Source: Marinitoga aeolica (lineage in GTDB: Bacteria > Thermotogota > Thermotogae > Petrotogales > Petrotogaceae). Taken from it: a DNA stretch of 64,000 nt. The stretch spans positions 1,922,001 through 1,986,000 of the forward strand of contig NZ_CP069362.1 of NCBI RefSeq assembly GCF_029910535.1. The letters are read 5' to 3'. Position 1 is the stretch's first letter; every line of letters begins with the position of its first letter. This document shows, piece after piece, positions 1 through 12,536 of the stretch. A program made the translations under genes and the position numbers. The notes under the pieces are model-generated. The model saw nothing but the letters and a program-made list of their open reading frames with translations. It ran no database searches and was not told where the DNA came from.

Positions 1-1
1 T

Positions 2-1339
2 TATCATTCTAATATAAATTCCACCGAAAGAATAAAAACTTGGTACAAAGCAGTAAATGGTGAAATAGATATTATAGTTGGTACAAGAAGTGCTGTATGG
101 ATACCAATAAAAGATTTAGGAATGATAATAATAGATGAAGAACATGATCATTCATTATATCAATTTGATCAAATTTCTTATGATGCTGTAGAAATAGGTT
201 ATATGAGGGCAAAAATAGAAAATATTAAATTAATATTATCATCTGCCACACCTACTCTAAAAGAAATGAAAAGGGCATTTGAAAATAAAATTAATTTATA
301 TGAATTAAAAGAAAGAGTCTATACAGAAATGCCAGATATTGAAATTATTGATATGAAAAAAGAAGAAAAGTTAAGCTGGATATTTACAAAAAAAGTATTA
401 GAAGAAATAAAAGAAACTTTAAAGAAAGAAGAAAAGGTTTTAATATTTTCACCGACAAAAGGGTATGCAAATTATTTAATTTGTACAAATTGTGGTAATG
501 TGTTAAAATGTGAAAATTGTGATGTTTCATATACTTATCATAGATACGAAAATAAATTAAAGTGTCATTATTGTGGAAGTGAAAAAAAAGTTCCGTCAGC
601 CTGTCCTGCCTGTGGGAATCCAGAGTTACAATTAAGGGGTTATGGTACAGAAAGAGTTGTAAATGAATTATTGAAATTTTTTCCAAATAAGAAAATTATC
701 AGAATGGATAGAGAAATAATAAAAACAAATGATGATTTATATAAAGCATTTGAGGAAATAAAAAAAGAAGGGCCAGCTATAGTAGTTGGGACTAAAATGA
801 TTACTAAAGGGTTAGATATAGCAGATATTAAGTTAGTAGTAATTTTAGATAGCGATAGATATTTAAATTTTCCAGAATATACATCACAAGAACATACAGC
901 TTCTTTATTAATTCAGGTTGCTGGACGTTCGGGAAGAAGAGAAAAAGGGAAAGTATTAATACAAACATTTAAATCGGGAAGCCCATTTTTCGAATATATT
1001 AAAGAACATGATTTTGATAATGTGATTGAATTGGAATTAAATAACAGAAAAAAATATAAATATCCACCTTACTCAGATCTGCTATTGCTGATATTTTCTC
1101 ATCCTAATCAAGAGCAAGCATTAAAAGAAGCAGAAGAGTTTTATAAATTATTAGAAAAAAAGTTTACTGAGATAGAAATAATGGAACCAACAGAACCATT
1201 AATATCAAAATTAAGAGGACAATATCGATATCAAATTGTGATTAAGGGAAATATTGATCATGATAAATTTTATGAAATAATAAAAAAATATAATAAAAAA
1301 ATGTATGTTTATTTAAACCCACCGACAACATTATTATAA
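2..1339 (+). CDS. priA: Primosomal protein N' (replication restart helicase PriA), 3' part
   Basis: PriA is a 3'-5' superfamily 2 helicase that reloads the replisome at stalled forks. The frame is open from the window edge; the stretch before the first ATG (122) still reads as PriA (an HS...ER...W stretch, then GTRSAVWIP), so the gene starts outside the window. Visible motifs are DEEH (about 134-145), SSATPT (about 238), a zinc-binding region with eight cysteines as four CxxC pairs (about 481-620), and the helicase C-terminal part with VGTKMITKGLD and QVAGRSGRREKG. The C-terminus looks complete. A gap of about 100 bp follows before the next gene. Family assignment is secure; only the 5' end is missing. 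Confidence 0.96.
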   Translation, partial: YHSNINSTERIKTWYKAVNGEIDIIVGTRSAVWIPIKDLGMIIIDEEHDHSLYQFDQISYDAVEIGYMRAKIENIKLILSSATPTLKEMKRAFENKINLYELKERVYTEMPDIEIIDMKKEEKLSWIFTKKVLEEIKETLKKEEKVLIFSPTKGYANYLICTNCGNVLKCENCDVSYTYHRYENKLKCHYCGSEKKVPSACPACGNPELQLRGYGTERVVNELLKFFPNKKIIRMDREIIKTNDDLYKAFEEIKKEGPAIVVGTKMITKGLDIADIKLVVILDSDRYLNFPEYTSQEHTASLLIQVAGRSGRREKGKVLIQTFKSGSPFFEYIKEHDFDNVIELELNNRKKYKYPPYSDLLLLIFSHPNQEQALKEAEEFYKLLEKKFTEIEIMEPTEPLISKLRGQYRYQIVIKGNIDHDKFYEIIKKYNKKMYVYLNPPTTLL

Positions 1340-1444
1340 ACCCAAATTTGACTCTTATCAATATTTTATATTTTCTATCATAGTATTATACCAAAATTTT
1401 ATTTATGTAAATCAATTTTAGGTAAATTTTTAGGAGGTATTATT

Positions 1445-2611
1445 ATGAAGAAGTTATTTTTAGGGGTATTTTTATTGCTTGTTTTTATTTCTTTTGCAGC
1501 TTTTAGTGGTACAAAATTTTCAGTATTGGGTATTTATACAATGAATTTAGATGATCCTGATAATTATGTTGATGTTTTTCCAATAACTTATTTTGATATT
1601 GGAATTACATCAAATGTAATGTTAAGGTTCAATGATTATGTAACACTACCTTCATCCACACTTTCATATGATTTAAATGATAAGACGTTAAAATTTAAAC
1701 TTCCAAGATATTATTATTTACAATATAAAATAGGATATGATGTTTTGCTTATGTTTGGTAAATTTAAATTTAGAGATTATCCATACGATATAAGATCAGA
1801 TTATTCATTTAGAGTAGGTGGTTTTAGAGATGATTTAGGAGATAAAAATTACACTTTGAATCCTATGAATATGGCAGTAGGTGGATACATAAAACCATTT
1901 GGTGAGATAAAATTTGGTGGTGCATATGATTTAGAAAATAAATCAATTTATGCTTATGCTGGTTTAGATGATAGATATACAAAATATATGTTCTATTTGT
2001 CCCAGGATAATAGTCGTAAAAAATATGAATATAGAAATATTGATGTATTATCGGCTTCCTTTGCGGGATATAATTCCGTAAAATGGAGCAGAAAACTTAT
2101 TACTCAATTATATTATGGTGTGGGATATGCTGTACCTTCAACCGTTGATTCTATTTCTGAAATAACAAATAATATTTCAGATTTAGTTAAAATATTACCA
2201 TCACCTAAAATTGCTTTAGGTGGAAAGATAAATTATTATCCAGTTTATTTAAAGGGAATAATGTATTATAATATGGATCAAAATAATGAGAATATATATT
2301 ATCTTGATGTAGATGCTGCTACAAATAATCCTTCAAATAAAACATGGTTATTTGAAGGAAGATTAGGTTATTATTTGCCTAGACCATGGAAAATGGAATT
2401 ATTCTTCCAAGGGAATTCTTTGGATGATGGAATTTTAACTGATTACATTACAAATTATGGAATTAAATTAATGGGTGAAGATTTTGATTTGACTTTTGCT
2501 ATGAAAGATATTAATGGTAGAGTAGATGGAGAACAAAAATTTGTTATGAATTTTACAACATGGACAGATTTTGTTATAACTGAAAGACCATTAACAAAAA
2601 TATTGTTTTAA
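1445..2611 (+). CDS. Secreted, probably outer-membrane beta-barrel-like protein
   Basis: The product is 388 aa. A strong SD (AGGAGG) precedes the ATG. Residues 1-20 form a signal peptide (MKK, hydrophobic core, then AAFSG). The mature part is rich in alternating aromatic and polar residues (many Tyr, Asp and Asn, with short strands such as YYYLQYKIGYDVLLMFGKF), which is typical of outer-membrane barrels. It has no catalytic motif that I recognise. It stands alone between priA and the rRNA operon. Thermotogota have an outer toga membrane, so a toga porin or toga structural protein is a reasonable inference, but this is not established by the sequence. Confidence 0.6.
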   Translation: MKKLFLGVFLLLVFISFAAFSGTKFSVLGIYTMNLDDPDNYVDVFPITYFDIGITSNVMLRFNDYVTLPSSTLSYDLNDKTLKFKLPRYYYLQYKIGYDVLLMFGKFKFRDYPYDIRSDYSFRVGGFRDDLGDKNYTLNPMNMAVGGYIKPFGEIKFGGAYDLENKSIYAYAGLDDRYTKYMFYLSQDNSRKKYEYRNIDVLSASFAGYNSVKWSRKLITQLYYGVGYAVPSTVDSISEITNNISDLVKILPSPKIALGGKINYYPVYLKGIMYYNMDQNNENIYYLDVDAATNNPSNKTWLFEGRLGYYLPRPWKMELFFQGNSLDDGILTDYITNYGIKLMGEDFDLTFAMKDINGRVDGEQKFVMNFTTWTDFVITERPLTKILF

Positions 2612-2714
2612 AATATCAAATAGTGAAATGGTTAGCGTTAAATCATTAAAACAAGGTATAAAAGGAATTAGATATAGATTCACAAATGATTAACGAATTT
2701 TACAAACCTGTAAG

Positions 2715-2743
2715 TTGACAAATAGACAGAAAAATGATAAGAT
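2715..2743 (+). promoter_or_regulatory. rRNA operon promoter
   Basis: TTGACA (2715-2720) and TAAGAT (2738-2743) are separated by exactly 17 bp, about 128 bp upstream of the 16S 5' end. A GC-rich hairpin (CGCGGAC 2754-2760 with GTCTGCG 2767-2773) follows in the leader. The 2612-2714 stretch before it holds no gene that I can support. Confidence 0.75.
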
Positions 2744-2799
2744 ATATCTCGGACGCGGACGAAGAGGTCTGCGAGAGAGAAAGAAGAGGAAAAGAAGAA

Positions 2800-2811
2800 G
2801 CTCCTTGACAA
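2800..2811 (+). promoter_or_regulatory. boxA-like antitermination site in the 16S leader
   Basis: GCTCCTTGACAA resembles the rrn boxA consensus (GCTCTTTAACAA in E. coli), which is bound as RNA by NusB-NusE. A near copy, GCTCATTGACAA, lies at the matching place before the 23S gene (4534-4545). The repetition ahead of both large rRNAs supports the call. Confidence 0.6.
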
Positions 2812-2828
2812 GTGAACAGAGACACCCA
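2801..2828 (+). other. 5' arm of the 16S pre-rRNA processing stem (pairs with 4428-4455)
   Basis: TGAACAGAGACACCCA (2813-2828) is the exact reverse complement of TGGGTGTCTCTGTTCA (4428-4443). After a 6-nt internal loop, CTCCTT (2801-2806) pairs with AAGGAG (4450-4455). The stem brackets the 16S gene as expected for an RNase III site. Its 3' arm ends just before the tRNA-Ala. Confidence 0.8.
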
Positions 2829-2870
2829 GCGGAAGTAAAAAAGTGAGAGTTGAGATCGAACTCGAAATCT

Positions 2871-4412
<1,542 letters not shown>

Positions 4413-4457
4413 CTAAGGAGAAAAAAATGGGTGTCTCTGTTCAGTAGTGAAGGAGTA

Positions 4458-4533
4458 GGGGTAGTAGCTCAACTGGGAGAGCGTCTGCCTTGCACGCAGA
4501 AGGTTAGGGGTTCAAGTCCCCTCTACTCCACCA
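4458..4533 (+). tRNA. tRNA-Ala (anticodon UGC)
   Basis: The gene is 76 nt including an encoded CCA. The acceptor stem GGGGTAG pairs with CTACTCC and includes the G3:U70 pair that identifies alanine tRNAs. The D-arm begins GCTC (4467), the anticodon loop is CTTGCAC with TGC at 4491-4493, and the T-loop is GGTTCAAGTCC-like. It is the only tRNA in the 16S-23S spacer; no tRNA-Ile is present. Confidence 0.97.
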
Positions 4534-4545
4534 GCTCATTGACAA
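4534..4545 (+). promoter_or_regulatory. boxA-like antitermination site before 23S
   Basis: GCTCATTGACAA is nearly identical to the copy in the 16S leader (2800-2811). It follows directly after the tRNA-Ala CCA end and precedes the 23S processing stem. Confidence 0.55.
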
Positions 4546-4562
4546 GTGCATAGTGAAAGATA

Positions 4563-4571
<9 letters not shown>
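4546..4571 (+). other. 5' arm of the 23S processing stem (pairs with 7471-7497)
   Basis: GTGCATAGT (4546-4554) is complementary to ACTATGCAC (7489-7497), and ATAAGGTCAAGG (4560-4571) to CCTTGACCTTAT (7471-7482). Unpaired bases lie between the two helices. The inner helix is the 23S 5'/3' terminal helix and the outer one the precursor stem. Confidence 0.75.
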
Positions 4572-7480
<2,909 letters not shown>

Positions 7481-7512
7481 ATTAAGTAACTATGCACATG
7501 TGAATGAGTATT

Positions 7513-7627
7513 GAGGGGTGCAGATACCAGATATGGAAACACGCGGATCCATGCCGAACCCGACCGTTAAGCATATCTGGGCCGATGGTAGTATGGGCAA
7601 TCCATGCGAGAGTAGGTAGCGCCCCTC
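7513..7627 (+). rRNA. rrf: 5S ribosomal RNA
   Basis: The gene is 115 nt. The terminal helix is GAGGGGTGC with GCGCCCCTC, and the conserved loop CCATGCCGAACCCG and GTAGTATGGG blocks are present. It lies 15 nt after the outer 23S stem and directly before the operon terminator. Confidence 0.93.
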
Positions 7628-7638
7628 TTTTTATTTTT

Positions 7639-7665
7639 CCCCTGTCTCTATGACAGGGGTTTTTC
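7639..7665 (+). terminator. rRNA operon terminator
   Basis: An 8-bp stem, CCCCTGTC (7639-7646) with GACAGGGG (7652-7659), is followed by TTTTTCTTTT. It lies 11 nt beyond 5S. Confidence 0.9.
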
Positions 7666-7690
7666 TTTTAATAGTAAAATTATTTATTAC

Positions 7691-7915
7691 TGGAATTCAA
7701 AAATAAAACGAATGAAAATTCGAATGAAGCAGGTCAATTTTGCATGGATGCAAAATTGAGTGAAACCGAACATGGATGTGAGTTTGATGCGACCTGCGAA
7801 AATGAGAATTTTCGAGGATTTAGAATTTTTACTTGGTGAAGAGCATTATTTTATAATTTTCTTCGTTTTTTCCAGATTAGCAATCGAGCGTTTGAATGAG
7901 TTTTATTTTGATTCC
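7691..7915. repeat. Imperfect palindromic intergenic element E1
   Basis: This fills most of the gene-free 7628-7952 gap. The outer inverted ends are TGGAATTCAAAAATAAAAC (7691-7709) and, on the other strand, TGGAATCAAAATAAAAC (7915-7900 reversed). Inside are GCAGGTC (7729-7735) with GACCTGC (7791-7797), a near-perfect palindrome CAATTTTGCAT/ATGCAAAATTG (7735-7758), and CGAAAAT/ATTTTCG (7797-7814). Motifs in its right half recur in a second element at 31302-31616. It resembles a MITE or other dispersed structured repeat. A 66-codon frame crossing it (7760-7960) has no SD and is not called a gene. Confidence 0.6.
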
Positions 7916-7933
7916 ATTTCTTTACAAATTAAT

Positions 7934-7952
7934 GAGGAGCATAAAACTCCTC
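7934..7952 (-). terminator. mfd terminator
   Basis: GAGGAG/CTCCTC with a 7-nt loop lies immediately after the mfd stop codon on the minus strand. Its downstream tail (ATTAATTTG) is only moderately T-rich, so the efficiency is uncertain. Confidence 0.5.
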
Positions 7953-10901
7953 TTATTTAAAAATTTTGAATAATGTTTTTTCTGGGTTTATTGAATAAAT
8001 TACTATTTTCTTTTCATCAGGAAAATGATTAAACTTTTTAGAATGCTTTTTTAGAATTTTAATGTCAATATCTAAATGGTTTCTATATTCAATTATTAAA
8101 CTCTTATCATATATTTCAATATTTTTTGCTCCTTTTTTATATGCAATAATTCTTAATTTTGTATATTCTAACAAATTGTTGACTTCTTCAGGTATTTTAC
8201 CGAATCTATCTTCAATATCCTTTTTTATGTTTTCAATATTTTCAATATTATTTTCATTAGCTATAGTTCTATATATTCTCATTCTTTCAATTGGATTTTC
8301 TATATATTTTTCAGGTATAATTATAGGCATTTTTATTCCTTTAATATCAAGATTAATTTTTTCTTTAACTTCTTTCATTTCTAATTGTTTTGAATAATAT
8401 TCTGCTATAGTTCTATTTAATATTTCTTTATACATGTGCAATCCAACATTATTAATATGTCCTTTTTGTTCAATGCCTAGTAAATCTCCAAATCCCCTAA
8501 TTTCTAAATCCTGTAGAGCCAACTTAAGTCCGCTACCAGGTCCTGAAATATTTTTAATAGCCTCTAATTTTTTTATTGTTTCTGTTTTTAGTTTTGTTTT
8601 GTATAAAAAATAAGCAAAAGCTCTTTTATTACTTCTTCCAACTCTACCTCTTAATTGATATAATTGAGATATGCCATATCGTTCTGAATCATCAATTATT
8701 AATGTATTAGCATTTGGTATATCAATCCCATTTTCAATTATTGTTGTAGATATTAAAACATCAATATCTCCATTGTAAAACATTTTTATTATTTTAGATA
8801 AGTATTTTTTGGGCATTTTTCCATGTACTGCAACAGTATTTACTTCAGGAACAATTTTTCTAACTTTTTCTTCAATTTCTTCTAAATCATTAATTCGGTT
8901 GTGAATGTATAATACTTGACCACCTCTTGATTTTTCTCTTAAAATAGCAGTTCTTATGATATTATCCGAATATTTAAAAACAAAAGTTTCTACTGGAATT
9001 CTTCCATATGGTGGTGTAGATAATACAGATAAATCTCTTAAACCTGTAATTGAAAAATAAAGTGTGCGGGGAATAGGAGTTGCACTCATTGTTAAAACAT
9101 TTATTCCATGAGAAAGCTCTTTCAATTTTTCTTTTTGAAAAACACCAAATCTTTGTTCTTCATCAACTACCAATAATCCCAATTTTTTGAATTTAATATT
9201 TTTATTTAATAATGCATGAGTTCCTATTATTACATCTAATTTTCCTGAATTAATTTTATCAATTATAATATTTTTTTCTTTTTGAGTTTTAAATCTATCT
9301 ATTAATTCTACAGTTATTCCTACTTCTTCAAATCTATCTTTTACGTTATCATAATATTGTTGAGCTAGTATTGTTGTAGGAACTAAAATTGCTGCTTGAT
9401 AACCAGAACTTACAGTTCTTACTACAGCTCTTAAAGCTACTTCTGTTTTTCCAAATCCAGCATCACCAGCTATAAGTCTATCCATAGGTTTTGTTGAAGA
9501 TAAATCATTTAATACTTCCTCAATTGCTTTTTCTTGATCTATTGTTTCTATATAATCAAAGGTTTTTTTAAATTTTTCTTCAATTTCTTCATCGCCACTT
9601 AATGAAATTCCTGTTGTATGTTCTCTCAATGCATATAATTTAATTAATTCCCTTATTTTATTTCTTATATTATCTTCAATTTTTTTCTTGCGTTTTTGCC
9701 ATGATGAAGAACCTATTTTGTCAATTTTTACTAAATCTTTATCCCCAACATATTTAGTAATTTTATCAATTCTTTCAATTGGTAAAAATACTTTTGCGTT
9801 ATTTTCATATTCTATTTTGATTAATTCTTTTTCACCAGAATATGTTTTTATTTTTTCTAAACCTTTATAAATACCAATTCCATAGTCTTCATGAACAATA
9901 AGATCATCAATTTTTAAATCTTCCCATTCTAGAATAGGCAATTCATTGCTTTTTTCCTTTGAGGTAACTTTTTTCACTAAAAGATTATGTTTGTCAACTT
10001 CTAAATTTTTATATTTTAATTTCAATATTTTTTCTATATTTTGACCACTGAATTCTTTATACAAATCTTTTTTTATATCAGAAAAAATAAATTCTAAATT
10101 TTCTTTTTCTCTTTCATAATATGATTTTATGTTTTCTTTTTCATTTATGATAAATATTTCTAAATTGTTTATATCAATATAATCAAGTAATGTATTTTTC
10201 TTTTCATATAATACAGCAGGTAATGTTTCAAATGTTTCTATATCAAAGGAAACATTTTTGTATTTATGGTTTATAAGGAAAGTTTCCAGATTTTTGTTAT
10301 AAATATTTTCATATTTATACATGAATTCGGATCCAGGAACGAAAATAAAATTATTGATTGACTTAATACTTTTTTGAGAATATGGATCAAAAAAATTAAT
10401 TCTTGTAATTTCATCATCAAATAATTCTATTCTTATAGGGAAGTCATAGATAGGAATAAAGATATCCTTAACGAAACCTTTTTGAGAAAATTCACCATAT
10501 TCATATACATTCCATGTTTTTTTATAACCTGAAATTAAAGGGTTTATATTCAAATTTTCATTGATTTTAAAAGATAATATTTCATTTTTAAAGAGATTTG
10601 GTGGAATTGTGTATCTACTCAATGAATGAAATGTAGTAAATATTATTGCATCATTATTTTTATTTAAAAGATTATAAAGCGTTTTTATTCTATATGCTTT
10701 TATTTTATTTGAAACATCAATAGATTCAAAAGGAAAAATATCATAATTCGGATAAAATAAAATATTGTCTTCAATTAAATCTTCAATATTCCATGCTTCT
10801 GGAAAGATAACGATTTTAAATTTTTTCGTTGATTTTTTTATTATGTCCAATATGTCATTTAGTATAATAATCACCTCTACATAAAAAAATACGGACTTCA
10901 A
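7953..10901 (-). CDS. mfd: Transcription-repair coupling factor Mfd
   Basis: Mfd removes RNA polymerase stalled at DNA lesions and recruits UvrA. The open frame is 982 aa, shorter than E. coli Mfd (about 1150 aa). Regions in order are a UvrB-like N-terminal part, a CarD-like RNA polymerase interaction domain (about 325-395, DLIVHEDYGIGIYKG), RecG-like helicase motifs with Walker A GDAGFGKT (about 478), DEEQ (about 578), SATPIPR (about 605), QLRGRVGRS (about 754), and a C-terminal TRCF domain. The TTG at 10901 lies inside the preceding operon's terminator hairpin. The only good SD (GAGGTGA, about 10877-10871) points to codon 13, which is ATA (10865-10863), not a usual start. Function is secure; the start is unresolved. 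Confidence 0.95.
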   Translation of the reverse strand: MKSVFFYVEVIIILNDILDIIKKSTKKFKIVIFPEAWNIEDLIEDNILFYPNYDIFPFESIDVSNKIKAYRIKTLYNLLNKNNDAIIFTTFHSLSRYTIPPNLFKNEILSFKINENLNINPLISGYKKTWNVYEYGEFSQKGFVKDIFIPIYDFPIRIELFDDEITRINFFDPYSQKSIKSINNFIFVPGSEFMYKYENIYNKNLETFLINHKYKNVSFDIETFETLPAVLYEKKNTLLDYIDINNLEIFIINEKENIKSYYEREKENLEFIFSDIKKDLYKEFSGQNIEKILKLKYKNLEVDKHNLLVKKVTSKEKSNELPILEWEDLKIDDLIVHEDYGIGIYKGLEKIKTYSGEKELIKIEYENNAKVFLPIERIDKITKYVGDKDLVKIDKIGSSSWQKRKKKIEDNIRNKIRELIKLYALREHTTGISLSGDEEIEEKFKKTFDYIETIDQEKAIEEVLNDLSSTKPMDRLIAGDAGFGKTEVALRAVVRTVSSGYQAAILVPTTILAQQYYDNVKDRFEEVGITVELIDRFKTQKEKNIIIDKINSGKLDVIIGTHALLNKNIKFKKLGLLVVDEEQRFGVFQKEKLKELSHGINVLTMSATPIPRTLYFSITGLRDLSVLSTPPYGRIPVETFVFKYSDNIIRTAILREKSRGGQVLYIHNRINDLEEIEEKVRKIVPEVNTVAVHGKMPKKYLSKIIKMFYNGDIDVLISTTIIENGIDIPNANTLIIDDSERYGISQLYQLRGRVGRSNKRAFAYFLYKTKLKTETIKKLEAIKNISGPGSGLKLALQDLEIRGFGDLLGIEQKGHINNVGLHMYKEILNRTIAEYYSKQLEMKEVKEKINLDIKGIKMPIIIPEKYIENPIERMRIYRTIANENNIENIENIKKDIEDRFGKIPEEVNNLLEYTKLRIIAYKKGAKNIEIYDKSLIIEYRNHLDIDIKILKKHSKKFNHFPDEKKIVIYSINPEKTLFKIFK

Positions 10902-10907
10902 GTCCGT
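10884..10907 (-). terminator. Terminator of the motility operon
   Basis: On the minus strand the stem ACGGAC/GTCCGT (10907-10891) is followed by ATTTTTTTA (10890-10883). It sits 2 nt after the stop of the last gene of the flagellar operon and overlaps the upstream end of the open mfd frame. Confidence 0.8.
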
Positions 10908-10909
10908 TT

Positions 10910-11221
10910 TTATATTCGTACATCCAGAGAATGACCTCTATAGTCATCAATGACTATTTTTTTCTCTTCATTATTTTCTTTATGTTTTCTTTTTTGATTA
11001 TTATATTCAGAGGAATGTTTTTTTTGATTATCATTTATATGTTGAGATTCAGATTTTTCCTCTGTATTTTTTACCTGAGATCGTGCTTCCTGATTTTTTT
11101 TGATGTGTTCTTCTAAATCTGTACTTTTTGCAGCAATTAGAGCATTATTTAAATGTTGAATATTATTAGACACATCAACATTAGTAATATAAGAAATACT
11201 TAAATTAATAGGATCAGGCAT
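10910..11221 (-). CDS. Small hydrophilic protein, last gene of the motility operon
   Basis: The product is 103 aa from the ATG at 11221, supported by GGTGAT that overlaps the fliA stop; the frame also has an upstream GTG at 11230. Residues 1-45 (MPDPINLSISYITNVDVS...) look structured. Residues 45-95 are low complexity and rich in Lys, Glu, Asn, Gln and His. The end (IVIDDYRGHSLDVRI) looks like a short beta motif. Its place directly after fliA suggests a flagellar regulatory role, but it does not show the usual FlgM anti-sigma pattern. I do not recognise the family. Confidence 0.75.
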   Translation of the reverse strand: MPDPINLSISYITNVDVSNNIQHLNNALIAAKSTDLEEHIKKNQEARSQVKNTEEKSESQHINDNQKKHSSEYNNQKRKHKENNEEKKIVIDDYRGHSLDVRI

Positions 11222-11222
11222 A

Positions 11223-11909
11223 TTAATCACCGCCTAACATTTTCTTCAGTTTAATAATTATAGAAGAATGTATTTGCGATACTCTTGATTCTGAAATATC
11301 CAGAATTTTTCCAATTTCTTTGAAAGTCATTTCTTTTTCATAATATAATGATAAAATAAGTTGTTCTCTTTTATTTAGACTTAATATAGCTTTTTTGAGT
11401 TCGTTTTTTAACATATCTTTATAAGCAAGTATTTCTGGATCATTTTCAGCATTATCAGATTCAATATTTATTTCATTGTTAGTAATCAAAAAAGAATCTA
11501 AACTTAAAATATGACTTCTATATAATTCTGCTTTTAATTTTTTAACATCTTTTTCAGATATTTCTAAAATTTTTGCTAATTCCTCATCATCTATATAATC
11601 GTCGATATTTTGCTCTGCTAAAACTTCTTCCATTTTTTTAATCTTATGTCTTAAATCTTTTGGTAACCAATCTATTTTTCTTAAATAATCAAGCATAGCA
11701 CCTCTAATTCTTTTTATAGCAAAAGAATAGAAAGTAACTCCTTTTTGCGGATTATATTTTTCCAATGACTGTAATAAACCGATAATCCCTTCCTGTATTA
11801 AATCGTCAAGTTCAACATTCTTTGGAAGGGAAGATAGTAAATTTAAGGCAATATATTTTATCTTTGGCAAAAAATTTTTTATTACATCATCTTTATTTAT
11901 ATTTTTCAT
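11223..11909 (-). CDS. fliA: Flagellar sigma factor FliA/WhiG (sigma-28)
   Basis: The product is 228 aa, the usual FliA length. Region 2 shows ELDDLIQEGIIGLLQSLEKYNPQKG and the promoter-melting stretch FYSFAIKRIRGAMLDYLRK, typical of the FliA/WhiG group. Region 4 carries LSLYYEKEMTFKEIGKILDISESRVSQIH, a helix-turn-helix for the -35. The start ATG shares a base with the stop of the upstream small membrane protein. It directs transcription of late flagellar and chemotaxis genes. I could not find an obvious sigma-28 promoter inside the window. Confidence 0.95.
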   Translation of the reverse strand: MKNINKDDVIKNFLPKIKYIALNLLSSLPKNVELDDLIQEGIIGLLQSLEKYNPQKGVTFYSFAIKRIRGAMLDYLRKIDWLPKDLRHKIKKMEEVLAEQNIDDYIDDEELAKILEISEKDVKKLKAELYRSHILSLDSFLITNNEINIESDNAENDPEILAYKDMLKNELKKAILSLNKREQLILSLYYEKEMTFKEIGKILDISESRVSQIHSSIIIKLKKMLGGD

Positions 11910-12094
11910 TATCTATTAATCACTGCCTTTATGGTTGTATTAAGTATTATGACTACAGCAATACTTATTATTGAGCGCAAAACAGAGGTTATGAAAAAGT
12001 TTTTTGAAATAAATAGGTTTATAAATAAGAATATAAAAAATAATATACCATAAAAGATAAGCTCAATATTTGAAAATTTCAACTTTTTCACCAC
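11909..12094 (-). CDS. Small two-helix membrane protein between cheD and fliA
   Basis: The frame is 61 aa, starting at GTG (12094 or 12091), with two hydrophobic helices (about 12-30 and 36-55) and a basic C-terminus. It begins inside the last 32 bp of cheD in another frame and overlaps the fliA ATG by one base, so it is tightly packed in the operon and probably translationally coupled. That packing is the main support that it is real. I do not recognise the family. Confidence 0.6.
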   Translation of the reverse strand: MVKKLKFSNIELIFYGILFFIFLFINLFISKNFFITSVLRSIISIAVVIILNTTIKAVINR

Positions 12095-12533
12095 CGCCTA
12101 CCTTTTTCACCATTACCTCACCAGTATCAAGATTAAATTCAATACTCCTAGCTCTATTTCCTCCAGTATCTTCAGCAATTATTCTAATATTATTCTTTTT
12201 TAATTGCTCTTTTACAGCAAGAGTGTTCTTTTTACCCACATCCATTGAGGATCCTTTAAACATAGCAGCTCCACCAAATATTTTTGCAGTAAAATTTGAA
12301 CCACCTAATTTCTTTAAATCTTCAATTAATAATGGAATACCTAAATCAGCATATTTACCCGGCTTTGGAACATTTCCATTTGGAGAGTTAGGTAACATTA
12401 CATGGATCAATCCTCCAACTTTTTTATTTTTATCCCATATACAGACACCAACACATGATCCTAAACCTAAAGTTATTAATATATCAGGACTTTTTGATGA
12501 GGCATATTCACCAATTCCAATTATTTTTTTCAT
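12063..12533 (-). CDS. cheD: Chemoreceptor glutamine deamidase CheD
   Basis: CheD deamidates Gln residues in methyl-accepting chemotaxis receptors and is held by CheC. The product is 156 aa. The catalytic Cys lies in LGLGSCVGVCIWD (about residue 27), the His in GGLIHVMLP (about 44), and the Thr region in GKKNTLAVKEQL; GGAAMF is also conserved. SD GGGGGTT lies before the ATG. It directly follows cheC, its known partner and substrate-like regulator, with 3 bp between. Confidence 0.95.
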   Translation of the reverse strand: MKKIIGIGEYASSKSPDILITLGLGSCVGVCIWDKNKKVGGLIHVMLPNSPNGNVPKPGKYADLGIPLLIEDLKKLGGSNFTAKIFGGAAMFKGSSMDVGKKNTLAVKEQLKKNNIRIIAEDTGGNRARSIEFNLDTGEVMVKKVGGGEKVEIFKY

Positions 12534-12536
12534 TTT

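Noticed and set aside
4413-4562. A tRNA-Ile in the 16S-23S spacer
   Set aside because: The 150-nt spacer has room for one tRNA only, and the anticodon is clearly UGC (Ala).
7760-7960. A 66-codon plus-strand frame across element E1
   Set aside because: No SD, runs through palindromic repeat sequence and beyond the mfd terminator; E2, which shares the motif, has a stop in the matching frame.
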